Source: Eucommia ulmoides (lineage: Eukaryota; Streptophyta; Magnoliopsida; Garryales; Eucommiaceae). From it: DNA of 64,000 bases. Positions 35,021 through 47,063 of the stretch are shown piece by piece. Made by a program: the position numbers and the translations under genes. The stretch's first letter is position 1, and each line of letters starts with the position of its first letter. The notes below the pieces were generated by a model. It was not told the origin of the DNA. It was given only the letters and a program-made list of their open reading frames with translations, and did not search any database. The DNA is taken from positions 43,249,526-43,313,525 of the forward strand of contig CM028335.1 in assembly GCA_016647705.1 (NCBI GenBank). The letters run 5' to 3'.

Positions 35021-36656
35021 TGGTAGCGAATTATTCCGTCGCTTCAATACCGCAAGTGTATGGGTCAAGTTTTAATAGTATATGAAGAGTAGAGTTGTCG
35101 TATCCATAGGGATTGGTTTAAATTGTCGTTAAGTACCGCAATTATCGTAACTTAACTTTATTTGGGCGATCGAAATTTGGGTTTTTAAACCTAAAATAAC
35201 TAAAATAAATACAAATGAAAAAGTAAAATAAAATATAATATGAATTTTCAATGCACTAATGTTCTAGGGGTTTGATTTCATCTCGTTATTCCTATGTTAT
35301 CATATTAAGCAATTATTAGTTAATTCCATTCATTCAATAAGTAAGATCTCTAAACTCACTCACTATCTCTCCCAAGTGTAAAGTGAGTGAATATATAACC
35401 ACGTTAAAACTGATATCACTATCAAGAGTTTAGATGATTACATGCGTCTTGCCCCAACCTTAGGGATTGCACAAGTTCTAATAATCTCCCGAAACATTAG
35501 AACTTGTGTTGTGTTTAATCCTAGTTCGAATCCGGGGTTACCTCTCTTGAGCATCAAACCCCGTATTCTCAAATCAACCACAATATCATATACAAGCATA
35601 CAATGGAAGTAATAAAACGATAAACACAATTGAATGGCAATTCTAATTCATCAATTTAGAACTCGATTACCTCCCGGTCTCATGAGATCCTAAATTCCCA
35701 ACTCGAATACTTAGGTGTTGATTTCCTCCCGGATTCACAACAACCTACGTTATGCACCCCCAAATCCGGTTACGAATTCAACCTCTCCCCAGTATAAAAT
35801 TTGTAACCTAACATTGTCTAAATCATTGACCACATGAATCAAACACATTAGTCCTAGGGATTGCACAAAATGGAATTAAATCTAACAATAGACAAAATAT
35901 TCACAACATGGTTCAAACAAGACTACGTCAATCCCTATATTTAAATTACGAACACAACATAGACAAATCCATAGCTAATCTTCTCAATAAATTCATATAT
36001 GTAAGAATATTCAACACAAAATTACAAATACAAACTCAAACCAAGATTAGGGAGAGAGAAAAGGAAGGGAAAATCTTCTTATGGGTTTGGGCTCTAGATT
36101 TTCAACTATACATGCCACAAATGATGTTTTCTTAGTCGATCTCACATCAAAACGCCATCACCCGGTGTTTTCGCCTTCAAAATCACCTCAATTAGCTCCA
36201 AAATCGCCTTCTCTATTATTCTTCTCTTCAAAATAAACCCTAAAATATATATATTTAATGTATCAGCTCTGACCGTAGGCGCTGCAGCAAGCTAAGGGCA
36301 GAAACACTGCCATTTGCGTGCTGCAGCGAGCTCAAGGCAGTGTTGATGTCTGGTTCGTATTTTTGTTGTACCTTTCTCGTCCAAACTCCGATTGATGTGA
36401 TTTAAAAACCTATGTAAAGATAAGACATAGATATAGAACTTTTGTTCTTTGAGATTTTCCAAAATCGAATTGAATCATTGTCAAAAAAGGTCTTGAAGTT
36501 ACTGTACCTGAAAAGATTTTGTATATATTTTTTTCATTTATTTATAAACTAACAAAACAACACACAAAAAAAAATTAAACTAACAAAAATACTTGAAAAC
36601 ACACAAATATTTGAATCTAAAAGTACTTGATTTGTTGGTAAGTAAACCATTTATCA
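35021..36656 (-). repeat. 5' LTR of A5
   Basis: 1636 bp, almost the same length as its partner and collinear with it. CTGCAG-core palindromes at 36280-36335. + strand end CCATTTATCA. Confidence 0.9.
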
Positions 36657-38565
36657 ACCACCAAGGACCAATGGATTAAGGGCCCAATCCATGAGCAAAA
36701 AGGAGACTTTAAATGACCAATAAACCCTTAGATATTGTCTACACAAATATCTGAGGAAGGAAACCACGACACTTAGAAGGTAACCAACCATTATCAAAAC
36801 TAAACCGATTCGGTTTGCCACCTAAGTTAGGCATATAATAAGCATTGAATGCCCATCCCATTAAAAATTAATTTCTTGGGATGATATGGATAGGACACAT
36901 TTAATGTATTAATATATTTTGACCAAAATATCTTAGAGTTAACCGAAAATCTTGAAATATGACTACCCGTTATCGAAACTAAACCAAATCGTTTTGCTAC
37001 CTAACCCTTACATTTAATGATCATTAAATGAACGTCCCATCAAGAATTAATTTCTTAGGGATAACATGTAATGGATGGATGCATTGAATCTAGATATTTT
37101 ATCAAAATATCTCAGGGGTAACTGGGAACCTTGAAATCCAACCGTCGGTTACAAGGAAAATTAACCCAATTCAATCCAAAACTAACCGAATGTGTGCTCA
37201 CCAAGTAATGACTCATCATAGAGTATTAAATACAAGAGGACACATTAATACTACATACATTGCATCTTGAAAGCATTGATGGCAACTAAACCAAAATAGT
37301 GAAACTAACTGATACTGAGCCCCTAAACTAAACCGAAAGTATCACATCTTGCCATTAATGCACCCATGTGCAACCAATAGGATTAAAGGGATTATAATGA
37401 TTTGTAATGATTGTCAATAATTACAAATCAGTGCCAATCATTACGAAATCTAGGAAAAGATTGGATAATGATTACCAAATCTTTGAGAATATTTCCTCGC
37501 ACCTAAAATTCATTCAAAGATGATCAAAAACAAATCAAGAGCTCGAGTCCCCTAGGCCAAACAAACCCTAAGAAAGGGCCTAGATTTCCCTACGCATGGG
37601 TGAATGCGCAGGACCTTGGCCTATAATAGGGGGTCCTAGTTCTCATTTTTTTTAAAGTCTTAAAGACCTAGCTTCTCTCTCTAAGCTCGAGCAATAGTCT
37701 CAAGTGATAGGCTTTTCAAGCAATTCTCTTGAATAACATGCCATTATTCAGCTAAAATTTGGTCCCGGATGGTGTTCATGAGATTCTTGGAGTAAGAACT
37801 CAAGAGGTTGGTAGTCACCGATTGAGTTCCAACCAAGAAAATCAAGAAGAATAAGAAGGTTACTGGTTTAGGGAAAGACTACTCCCCTAAACTAGGTATG
37901 CGCCTTGAAAATCCCTTGATATTGTCTTAAATTTCATGTATTATATTTGTACATAGTAGAATCATGTAGATATCATGTATTAATTTCATGTACATAGAAT
38001 AAATAACCAATAAATAATTGGGAAAAAAAAAACATTAAATTTATGTTATACAAACCAAACCATAATACATTTGTTTAAGATCATATCAAGAAAATCCAAG
38101 AACATGTTAAGAACATGGAACCAAATCATCCAAGAACATGTTAAGAACATGTAAGGATCTAAACAAAACGTCTATCACACCATGAGTTGTGCATAATCTC
38201 TACGATTCTCTCAAAAATACTTTAAACCAAACGTCTAGTGGACTGGCGAGCACGCGCGTGCGTGCGCGCTCGCGCGCACACACACACACACATATATATA
38301 TTCTTTTCTTTTTAACTAAGCAAAACTTAAAAACACAACTAAACTAATGAGTTCAAATAAGGTGTTATTGACATAATCAAAGAGATTATGTATACATCAT
38401 GTTGTGATTGATGTCTTGTTTTAAAGATAACATTAACAAAAATTAGTTTGTAACCTTATAGTAAAGGAACTACGTTAGAGTTGATCTTTGGTTACTCGCC
38501 AAAGTACGCAGGCAACCTCATACGGGTTTGGTCACCTTTAATAAATAAAACCGTATCTTTTTAAT
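36657..38565 (+). repeat. Element B 3' LTR, second part
   Basis: Continues from 28988. Contains two to three imperfect copies of a block of about 180 bp (about 36755-37130) with AAAATATCT.AG.GGTAAC and ATTAATTTCTTGGGAT, the TATA-like site at 37622, and the region matching 4183-5665. The C1 target site is intact here (38350-38370). It ends at the A6 insertion. Confidence 0.78.
38250..38301. repeat. Alternating purine-pyrimidine tract
   Basis: About 50 bp of CG/TG/CA then TA dinucleotides (GCACGCGCGTGCGTGCGCGC, then CACACA, then ATATAT). Absent as such from the 5' LTR counterpart near 5458, which has only ATAT. Such tracts can adopt Z-DNA. Confidence 0.85.
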
Positions 38566-40447
38566 GGGTGGCCACAAATAATGCGCTGCCATTTTCACCG
38601 CAAGTGTACGGATCAAGTTTTAGTATAATGGACCTTTCGGTTTGGTATCGTATCCACAGGGATTGGTGTTGTTACTATCGAATACCGTGATTATCATAAC
38701 TCGACTTTATCTAGGCGACAAAAATGTAAGTTAATTAATTAATACTAGTACTAATATAGCCTAATTTATTCTATACTAATACTAATATTAATATGAGATA
38801 GTTTTGAGAGAATAGGTTGTCTAGGATTAGTTTCGTTTACGAATATGTGTTCAGTCTCATTTTAGTTTATGTTAATAACGTTCAACTTATATGACAATCT
38901 CAGTTCGTAAACTCCTCTGCTACCTCTCCCGAGTGTAAGACGGGGGAATACGCGACTTCGTGTCAATGAAGAAATCCCCCTCAACATCTTAAAGACCCTA
39001 GGCCGCATGATTCTCACCCCAACGTCATTAATTATACACAATCCAACTCTTTCCCGGGTTATTGGATCGTCACGTTGTGTTTACCCTATCTACAATCTCA
39101 GTTCTAAAACTCCTCTGTCACCTCTCCCGCGTGTAAGACGATGGAATACATGACTTCGTGTCAACTCTGAAATCCCCCTCAACGTCTTAACGACTCTAGG
39201 CCACGTGAGTCTTTCCCCAATGTCATCGATTGTCCACAATCGAAACCCCGATCGGGTTATAAGATTGTGACGTTCGTTTATTCAAGTCCGAATCCGGGAT
39301 TTGTCAAACCCCGTATTCTCGATATGTAAATCTAAGCAATATAAACAAACAATATGGTATACACAATCAACATAAAAAATAACAATCGCAAACAAAACAC
39401 AAACTCAACTAAACAATGTTTTCATAAATTATATTAATAATCCCTATACAACCTATGTTTAGCCAATGGCCATAACCACGTATACAATGTAAAATAGCGT
39501 AAACATACTCAGAAACTACTAAAATATAGAAAAAAAAAAAAAAAAAAAAAGAAGAAATGAGCTACTTAGCCAATATCCGAAGAATAGCCACTAGAACCGT
39601 CCACCGATTGCTTCCCTCTTCATCCTCTACCTCGAGTTGAGAGCTCTCCCTAAAAAATCCCTAAACCTAACCCTATATATGGCCTAAGGCTTTAGGGGCC
39701 AAAGATATCAGAAGAGAGGAGGAGAGAAGGGTATTTTAGGCTCAAAAATATCAAAAAAATATCTATTCTGCGCAGAGGCTACCGTCGCGGCGAAGGGTTC
39801 ATCGCCGCAGCGATGGTTGGTCAGTGGAATAGTAGTAAGGCATCCTGAACTTTCACCGCTGTGGTGGTGGTATTCACCACTATGGCGGTGAAGTGTTTTG
39901 TTGAAAATGGCCATCCTGTATTTTCATCGCCGCGGCGGTGGTGTCACCGTTGCAGCAGTGACACCCTTTGGTATTTTAGCTGTAACTTCTTCATTCGAAC
40001 TTCGATTGAGGTGATTCAAAAACCTATGGAAATATATACAACTTAAATGTTTTGAGTTTCCCAAAAATATAATTTAATAATATTCAAAAAAAGGTCTTGA
40101 AGTTACTGCACCTGTACCGATTTTGCAGGTTTGGTGACCGCCTAGGCAAAGAAGTAGGCGGTGGACTTGGAAATGTTATTAGCATATTCATAGCCTAGGT
40201 GGAGGTCTAGATGCCTAGGTAGTGGGATTCTTTCACAATGTTGCCTCCTTGCTCATTTATCCACCGTAACTTTGTTCGCTTTGGTTCGATCACATCGTTT
40301 TCGCTCCAATTTCATACCTTTTCACCCCACGCACCTATTTTAATACAAAAAGAATAAAAACATATTAAAACTTATAAAAATAACTATAAATGTACTCGAA
40401 AAATAACAAATTTGGATTAAAAATATATAGGTAATTTACACCTATCA
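38566..40447 (-). repeat. Left (3') LTR of A6, composite U3
   Basis: 1882 bp, + strand start GGGTGGCCAC (first base changed from T). Two sub-repeat copies (38885-39260). Its U3 holds a CCGCGG-type palindrome block (39780-39965), a segment shared with A5 and A7 (about 39985-40130), then a CCTAGG-type block (40138-40222). It looks like a join of two U3 types. A poly-A run lies at about 39530-39550. Confidence 0.8.
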
Positions 40448-42262
40448 AATACCCTCAAACTCAGAATTTTGCTAGTCCTCAAGCAAAACACCCACACAAT
40501 ACAAGAAAGTATACAAACTAATTACGAAATTAAAAACTACAAACGAAAAATATTAAAAACAATAATGTGTAAGTTTTGATTATCATCTACCGGCCGAAAT
40601 ATTTTTCCCTCGTCGGCCCCCAATCCTATTAAGTTCAAGTATAAATCACACCATGTGGTGTTCTAGAATTTCAACGTTCAAAAATAGTAAGCGTCATTCT
40701 AGATCTTGTTTAAGTGTGTATGTGATTAAACTGAAATATACTACTATCCATTGATTAGATGGGATTATCCCTAAATAAAGATCATGACATAAAACCTTTA
40801 CGGTATACGGAATCCATACGCCTGACCTGAGATCTATTATCCACTAATGTAGGCTCTTAGATTCATGAAGATCATTAGGGCTTGGTTAAATTTTGGGAAA
40901 ATGGCCAAGGGTAAATTTGAATAAAAAACGGGTTAACATCGTTAACTTGACGTTACCCAAGGCACATCGCTTGGCACTGTCACACTTGAAACCCCATAGT
41001 TTATTTTGAAACAACCCTGAACATATATTAAGAACAACGTACTCAGTTGTCATGTAAAAAAGAAACGATTTTTTTTTTTTTAACACACTCCCAAACTCAT
41101 TCTAATTTCTACATTTTTAGGAGTGTGCAAAAATGATTAAGTAATACATCCCTAAACGTATTTGAATTCTTACAACTTTAGGAATGTGCAAAAAAAATAT
41201 GAATGACAAACGACAAGCGAGTAATCGAATACCAAACCAATTAGAATTTCTGCCTAAACCCAACCGTTCACATCAAGTAGCAAAATGCTAGCTTGATTCA
41301 CTCAAATTGTGCCTTCAGTTTAGCGATATAGGTTTGGAAAAAGTTCAATCGGCTAGGGTATTTGTTAAGTGTTCAGAATTGAAACGGCTTTTAGGCTTCG
41401 ATAGGGTAACGAGGGGTAATGATTTATTAGGGTAAGCTTAAAAGGCTCAAGCGATCAAATGAATGCCTAAACCATATCTCCTAAACAACCTCGCCTAGTA
41501 TTTCGCCTCGAATTTCCCCCAAATAAAGTTCTAAAATCCCTATTGTCATAAAATTGATTGACGGATAATCGGTTTCAAATCAATAAGATAGTACAATATT
41601 GAGTTTACATGCTCTTGCATTTAGGATCCACAATAACTTTTACTAAGACGATACGTTAAGCACACAAAACTCACATGAATGAGCATTACGCTCGACCTCA
41701 AAACAATCAGGGGACAGAGTCATCATCAGGTGAAGGCCCAGATGACGTCAAAATGTAGCACAAAACAACATCTAAACTAACAAACTAATCCTAAACAAGC
41801 ATGCACATGATAAAAATAGTAAAACATGCTAAAAACATTTACACATACTAAAACATACTACACATCACCACCAACTCAACATAGGTGGTGTCCGAACAAG
41901 CCGTCAGCGATCCCAATGCCAATATATAGCATGATATTGAAGACGGGGGTTTAGAACACATACCTAGGAGGCGAGAGGATCTCGCCTCCGACTCAAATTG
42001 ACGGAGATGTATCTAACTTATTTGTGACCCTGGGTTGCCTCCCAAGAAGTGCTTGGTTTAATGTCCTCGGCCCAACACATACCCTCAAGACTGGCGAGAT
42101 TTTCAATGATTGAACCGCAGGAGTACCTGTCGATCTAACATCTTCAAGCATCCTGTAGGAAAACAAAAACAAAACTACAAAAATGAAAATTATATACAAA
42201 AGAAATGCCTAGATTAAAATCAAGTTATTTACTCCCAATATCGATAGTAATTAACAAGACAA
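40448..42262 (-). other. Internal region of A6, gag deleted
   Basis: Matches the 3' non-coding region of A3 and A7 up to about 42070. It then jumps to the first codons of gag (ATG complement near 42139), so about 0.85 kb of coding sequence is missing. No frame survives. The intron donor equivalent is GGGAGT instead of GTGAGT (42236). Confidence 0.7.
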
Positions 42263-42280
42263 TCCCCGGCAATGGCGCCA
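42263..42280 (-). promoter_or_regulatory. Primer binding site of A6, tRNA-Asp type
   Basis: On the - strand TGGCGCCATTGCCGGGGA, six bases from the LTR; one mismatch to the tRNA-Asp complement. Confidence 0.87.
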
Positions 42281-43234
42281 AAAACTTGTACACACTAGGA
42301 TTTTACATCCTCGTGGTATATAACTACTCGCAAGTGCACGAGGTCTAGTTTTAATATAATGGATCTTTTAATATCAGATATCGTTCCACTGGGAATGGTG
42401 TAATTTAGTTGAATATGGTGATTGGCATAATCTCATATTATCTCGACTATTCAAAAATGGTTTATATTTTATTTAATCTACTAAGATAAATGACAACAAT
42501 TAAGTTAGTTCTAATTACACTAATTACTTAGGTATTGATTTCTTTCACATAATGCATACTTGATTTCATTTAGTTATCTATAACAGTGTTTATCTATTTC
42601 GACAATCTCTATATCTACAACTCCTTTGCTACCTCTCCCGAGTGTAAGATTTGGGATTACATGTCAACGAAGAAGTCCCCCTCAATGCCTTAATGACCCT
42701 AGGTCACGTGAATCTTGAGCCAATGTCATGGATTGCATACATTCTAACGCCCTCCCGGGTCGTTAGAACGTCACGTTGCGTTTACCCTAGTCCGAATCCG
42801 GGGTTACCTCTCCCGAGTGTCAAACCCCGTGTTCTTGGTTTATCAATACAAGCATAATATCAAGAATAATGGTAAACACAATCTAATTTAGACAAACATT
42901 CATTAAAGTAACATTAATTCATTCAACTAACATTTACATGATTTCAATAATACCTAAGTAACATTTAACTAATACTACATAATCATAGCTATATAACATA
43001 CAAAACAAGAGTGATTCAACATCATTAGATATGGAAAAGTAATTACAAAGATAAAAACAAGAGAAGAACGATCAAATCTAAAAGTGAAATGATCCACTGT
43101 CGCTAATGATCAATCTGCAAATGATTCATCTTTGCCCAAATGATGAATCTCCTCCTTGATCTCTCAAAGATAGCTTAATAACTCTATTTTAGGGTTAGGG
43201 ATGCTCAACAACTTGTTTCAAACGAGTGGGAGTG

Positions 43235-43243
43235 GTATTTATA
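43235..43243 (-). promoter_or_regulatory. TATA box of the A6 right LTR
   Basis: On the - strand TATAAATAC within GCCTATAAATACC, just downstream of the palindrome array in - strand sense. It marks U3/R and supports the array as upstream promoter sequence. Confidence 0.6.
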
Positions 43244-43289
43244 GGCTTAAGGTTTCAAAAATATCTAAACAGATATTTTCCTCTGTGCA

Positions 43290-43640
43290 GAGCTTATCGA
43301 CGCAGCGATTGGGATCACCGCTGCGGCGATGGGTTGAGTCAATTAGTGCACCTCTACAGCAGTGGGATTCCTACTATGGCGGTAAATATTTTTACGAACT
43401 CTTTGTTGTTTCACCGCTGCAGCGGTGGCTTCTATTGCTGCTGCGGTGGAGCCTTTGAGCAGAAATTAGACTTCTCTGTACTTTCACCACCGCGGCGGTG
43501 GGCCTTTTGCTACAGTGGTGGAGCCTATGAACAAAAATCACAGCTCTCTGTTGTTTTACCGCCGCGGCGGTGAGGCATTCAGAAGGAAAACACAACTTTC
43601 TACACTTTCAACTCCACTGCAGTGGATCTACCGCTATGAC
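43290..43640. repeat. CCGCGG/CTGCAG-core palindrome array in A6
   Basis: About ten copies of a CACCGC-core-GCGGTG motif in 350 bp. Cores are CCGCGG (43490, 43560), CTGCAG-like (43410, 43440) and variants. Some are perfect 14-16 bp palindromes. Confidence 0.78.
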
Positions 43641-43837
43641 AGTGACTTACTGTCATTAAACCTTATCTTTTTCCTTCGTTTCTTCGCCGTTCTCCCATTG
43701 TTTTGCTTGTTTATTGCTTGTTAACGTCCCTATACCTGACTTACATAAATACTAACAGAAACACAATAAAAGATTAATAAAACACTCGAAAATTGGCAAA
43801 TTCGGTTTAGAAATAGATAGGTATTTTACACCTATCA

Positions 43838-44675
43838 TTAACCTTAAAAATAAATGAACTACGGGATGACCTAATCTTCGGTTACTCACCAAAGTACGTA
43901 GGCAACCCATATAAGGTTCAGTCTCTTAATAATACAAAAAACATTTCATTTTAGTATAGCTTGCATGTTGCAACTACATGTTGACCTGATTCCCTGTGAA
44001 AACAAGGATATGTAGGAAGCCTATATAAGGTTCGGTTGGTTATATTCCTGTATCTTATAAAATGTTATTGGGTTGTCGCTGCCTAGACTAGTGTAGTATA
44101 GTGTAGTTTACTGCTTTCATTACATAAAAAAAAAATATAAAAATATTTTCATTTATAGTTGCATAATAGATAATTAAACATTTACTGCTTTAAGCATGTC
44201 AAAATACATTAAAAAAATGGAAAAACTTTTAAAAAGGGAATTATTTTGTTAATGAAATCAAAGAAAGTTACTCGGGTATTGTCGAACTATGAATATTTAT
44301 TCAGACTAAGGTACCGTTTACGGAGGGGTATCTTGGGATGCGCAAAACCTCCCCGAGCATAAACGACCCTCGAACTTAAAGAATATCTCTGGTACATAGA
44401 CCTTATGAAGTTAAAACACAGACCATTTTAAAATAAAAATGAATTTATAAAACTCTCGGTGAGCTAGCACACTATTTAACCCCATGCTAGATGGCAACTC
44501 CGTTTTCAACATAAAACCCGACCCAAGAAGTTTTTCAAAACCGACGCCTAGAAAAACCCTTGAAAAAAATTCAAAATGAACGGATTTAGAGAACTTAGAA
44601 AGGGAGGAATGAAAACTTGTTTCCTTTTCTTCCTGAATTTCTATTTTTTCCACTATCAAAATCTGGGGTGCATCA
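43838..44675 (+). repeat. Element B 3' LTR, last part
   Basis: Collinear with 8380-9181: GAACTAC modules, GGGTTGTCGCTGCCTAGAC, the GGTACCGTTTACGGA stretch and the end GGGGTGCATCA. No PBS follows, as expected for a 3' LTR. The 44411-44659 - strand frame is LTR sequence. Confidence 0.8.
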
Positions 44676-45423
44676 ATCCCTTATTTCAAATGATGGGGGT
44701 TACCCCTATTTCGTAAAAATTACTCAACAGACCCTCTAATTAAGGAACGAAGTGTAAAATTAGCTTGATTTGACCTTCATTTGTTATACCATTTGGGTAA
44801 TGGTTTCAGTCACTCCCTAGGTAGCTTGGGGCACTCCAATTCTGGAATTCAAGGCTTCGCCTTAATCCCAGGAGGTGCACATTAAGTGTTTTTTTATGAT
44901 TTGAGCATTTTTTCTCAATTACATATGATTTATTTATTTTTCCTAAAATTAAAATGACAAAGGTAACATTAAACTATCGAAATTAATATTGGAAAGTTCA
45001 ATTTTGAAAAATAAATTATTTTTTGCCATCAATTTGACAAAATGGGCGAAAAATATAATTTTTGAACTAAAATGTAAAGTAGTTGGAATTGGTAAAACAA
45101 AATTAAAATTAATGGGTGGAAAATTAAATTAATCATATCCAAAGTCATATTCTATGAAAATACACTTACAATTTAACCAATTTAGTCCCCAATTGACTTT
45201 TAAAAATTTTGATTTTAGTCCAAAACTTTATTTCTTTGTCAATTTCAAACAAATTGCCTATTTTTTTAAAATTTTTTCCAAAAAATTAAATAAAATTTAA
45301 ATACATGAATCTAAGGAGAAAACTTGTCCTCTTAAATGTGGTTTAAAGTTTGTCTGAATTTGCATTTTAGACCAAACACTTTTACAAAATGCAAAACGAG
45401 TGAGACAAAATGCGGTGTCTACA
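44676..45423 (-). repeat. Element D 3' LTR, 5' portion
   Basis: Read on the - strand it starts TGTAGACACCGCATTTTGTC at 45423 and is collinear with 61200-61787 (start of the D 5' LTR). It stops at the right end of B, which suggests that B inserted into this LTR; the rest is not in the window. Confidence 0.75.
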
Positions 45424-46577
45424 TACCTGAGGTGGCAGCGTTGGTCGGTATGAAGGATAGCTCCTCTAGAGTGGTATTGATAGAAACTATGAGGGTTAAA
45501 CCTTAGAGCTTTGGGTTTTCATGGTGTGAGAGAATTAGTGTTCGTAACGCCTTTTTTAGGCAATCGTGAAAGATTTTGGAAAGTGAAACAGGAAGTGGGT
45601 TAAATTACTTTCGCTTTTGGGATACTTGAGTTGGTTTGGGCCTATAGTGCATTAGGTTAGGGGTTTGTTGGATTGGAAATTGCTGGGCATGATTAGGCCT
45701 ACTCAGGCACAAGGTAGAGAGAATGGACTTATGCCTTGGGAACACAGGGGTTCCAAATAGTAGAACCTTCTATAGGTACCCACTATAAGGTTTGCGAATG
45801 GGTTTAGATTGTTCGATCATATCTATGGATTGGTTTACGTGGTCTTTCTGGTTCTTTATCTTGGTGATCTTTCCTCAAATTTTTCTCCAATCAATTATCT
45901 TATTTTCAATTGACACAATTTCCTGATTCGTAGTGATAGTTTAGGTTTGTTGATTTGGCTTCATTCCGCCCACTAGACTTTTCTAGATCGTTGTCGTCTT
46001 CTCATCGATCAAGGTTGTTGCTTGTATTATTCATTGGTGTTGATTATGTCACCTAGTGGGTGCTGTAATTTCTTATAACAATCCATTCTTTTTGCGGCTC
46101 TACCCAATTCTTTATCTAGTATATGGTATTGTTGTCCTATGTACATATTGGTGATTGGACTTCTTTTATTTTTTGGGACGGCGGTGTTGGGTTCATTTGG
46201 CCTAGAGCTTACTTTAGAGTGGCAACATTTTCTCGTATCTTAACAATCGTGATTGAGGTCAAACCCATTTTTATGATCTTGCAAGGGGGTGGCCTCTTAT
46301 CAAAAGTTACCTTTATTATAGCAAGTTTCTTTGAATTATTAAGTAGTTAGAAACCTAGATCCTGACTAGTGAAATATTAGGATTTTTTTAATGAAATTAT
46401 TCTTATGCATGATTGTATTCTTGTCTCTGTATGAATCTATATGAAGGGTTGATTATGAACATGCAATATGTATGATGTATGTAATCATAAGAGGATGCAA
46501 CTCTAGCATGCAACTTTAGGATATGTTTAAAATATAAACCTCGACAAACCTTTGATGAAAGGGTCTTAAATTGAATT
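45424..46577 (-). other. Element D internal sequence, left segment
   Basis: No supported frame on either strand. Open stretches such as 46123-46350 lack recognisable domains. The expected polypurine tract next to the LTR at 45424 is not evident, so the 3' end of D may be deleted. Confidence 0.4.
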
Positions 46578-47009
46578 TGTTGGCCCAGTGGAATACCCAA
46601 GAGGGGGTGAATTGGGTAATTAAAAATTATTAGAATAAAATACTTAATAAATCAAATAATTAATTTTAATCCTAAATTAATTATTATATTTATATCACAG
46701 CGGAATTATATAATCAACTAGGTGCACACCGAACAACAATAATAAACAAATTAAAGATTGCAGCACACCAGAGATTTATACTGGTTCACCAAGTTACTAT
46801 TGGCTAATCTAGTCCCCTGAGCCCCACGGAGAATCGCACCCACTAATACTCAAGATCCCTTTAAAGGTAAGAACCAAACCCTCACAACGATTCTTTTACA
46901 GGCTCAGAATCAACCTTTACAAAATCTTTTTCACAGGTTAAGGAAGAACCTCTACTTTTTACAGGCTAAAGAATAATCTAATTCTTTTTAACACAAAGGC
47001 AAAAGAATT

Positions 47010-47063
<54 letters not shown>

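Larger units (their letters stand above)
28989..36656 (-). mobile_element. Family A element A5, with a further LTR nested inside
   Basis: A 7668-bp unit on the - strand: 5' LTR 35021-36656, PBS 34997-35014, Gag pieces 34447-34899 and 32446-32814 split by an LTR (32854-34439), 3' LTR 28989-30622. Exact target duplication ACCAC at 28984-28988 and 36657-36661. Without the nested LTR it would be about 6.1 kb. It lies in the 3' LTR of B. Confidence 0.92.
38566..43837 (-). mobile_element. Family A element A6 with mismatched LTRs and gag deleted
   Basis: A 5272-bp unit: left LTR 38566-40447, internal 40448-42286, right LTR 42287-43837, PBS 42263-42280. Flanks TTAAT (38561-38565) and TTAAC (43838-43842) agree in four of five bases, and removing the unit rejoins the B LTR. 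The LTRs belong to different subtypes and differ by about 330 bp. Gag is gone apart from its ends. Confidence 0.82.
42287..43837 (-). repeat. Right (5') LTR of A6
   Basis: 1551 bp, + strand start TGTACACACTAGG (TGTAC subtype), end ACACCTATCA. One sub-repeat copy (about 42605-42785). The U3 (43290-43640) has about ten GC-rich palindromes such as ACCGCCGCGGCGGTG. Confidence 0.87.

Noticed and set aside
43201..43724. Several overlapping open stretches on both strands.
   Set aside because: Same cause: the U3 palindrome array of the A6 right LTR; the reading is repetitive and lacks any domain.
46123..46350. Hydrophobic 75-codon open stretch.
   Set aside because: No domain, no conserved start context and no homologous copy in the window.
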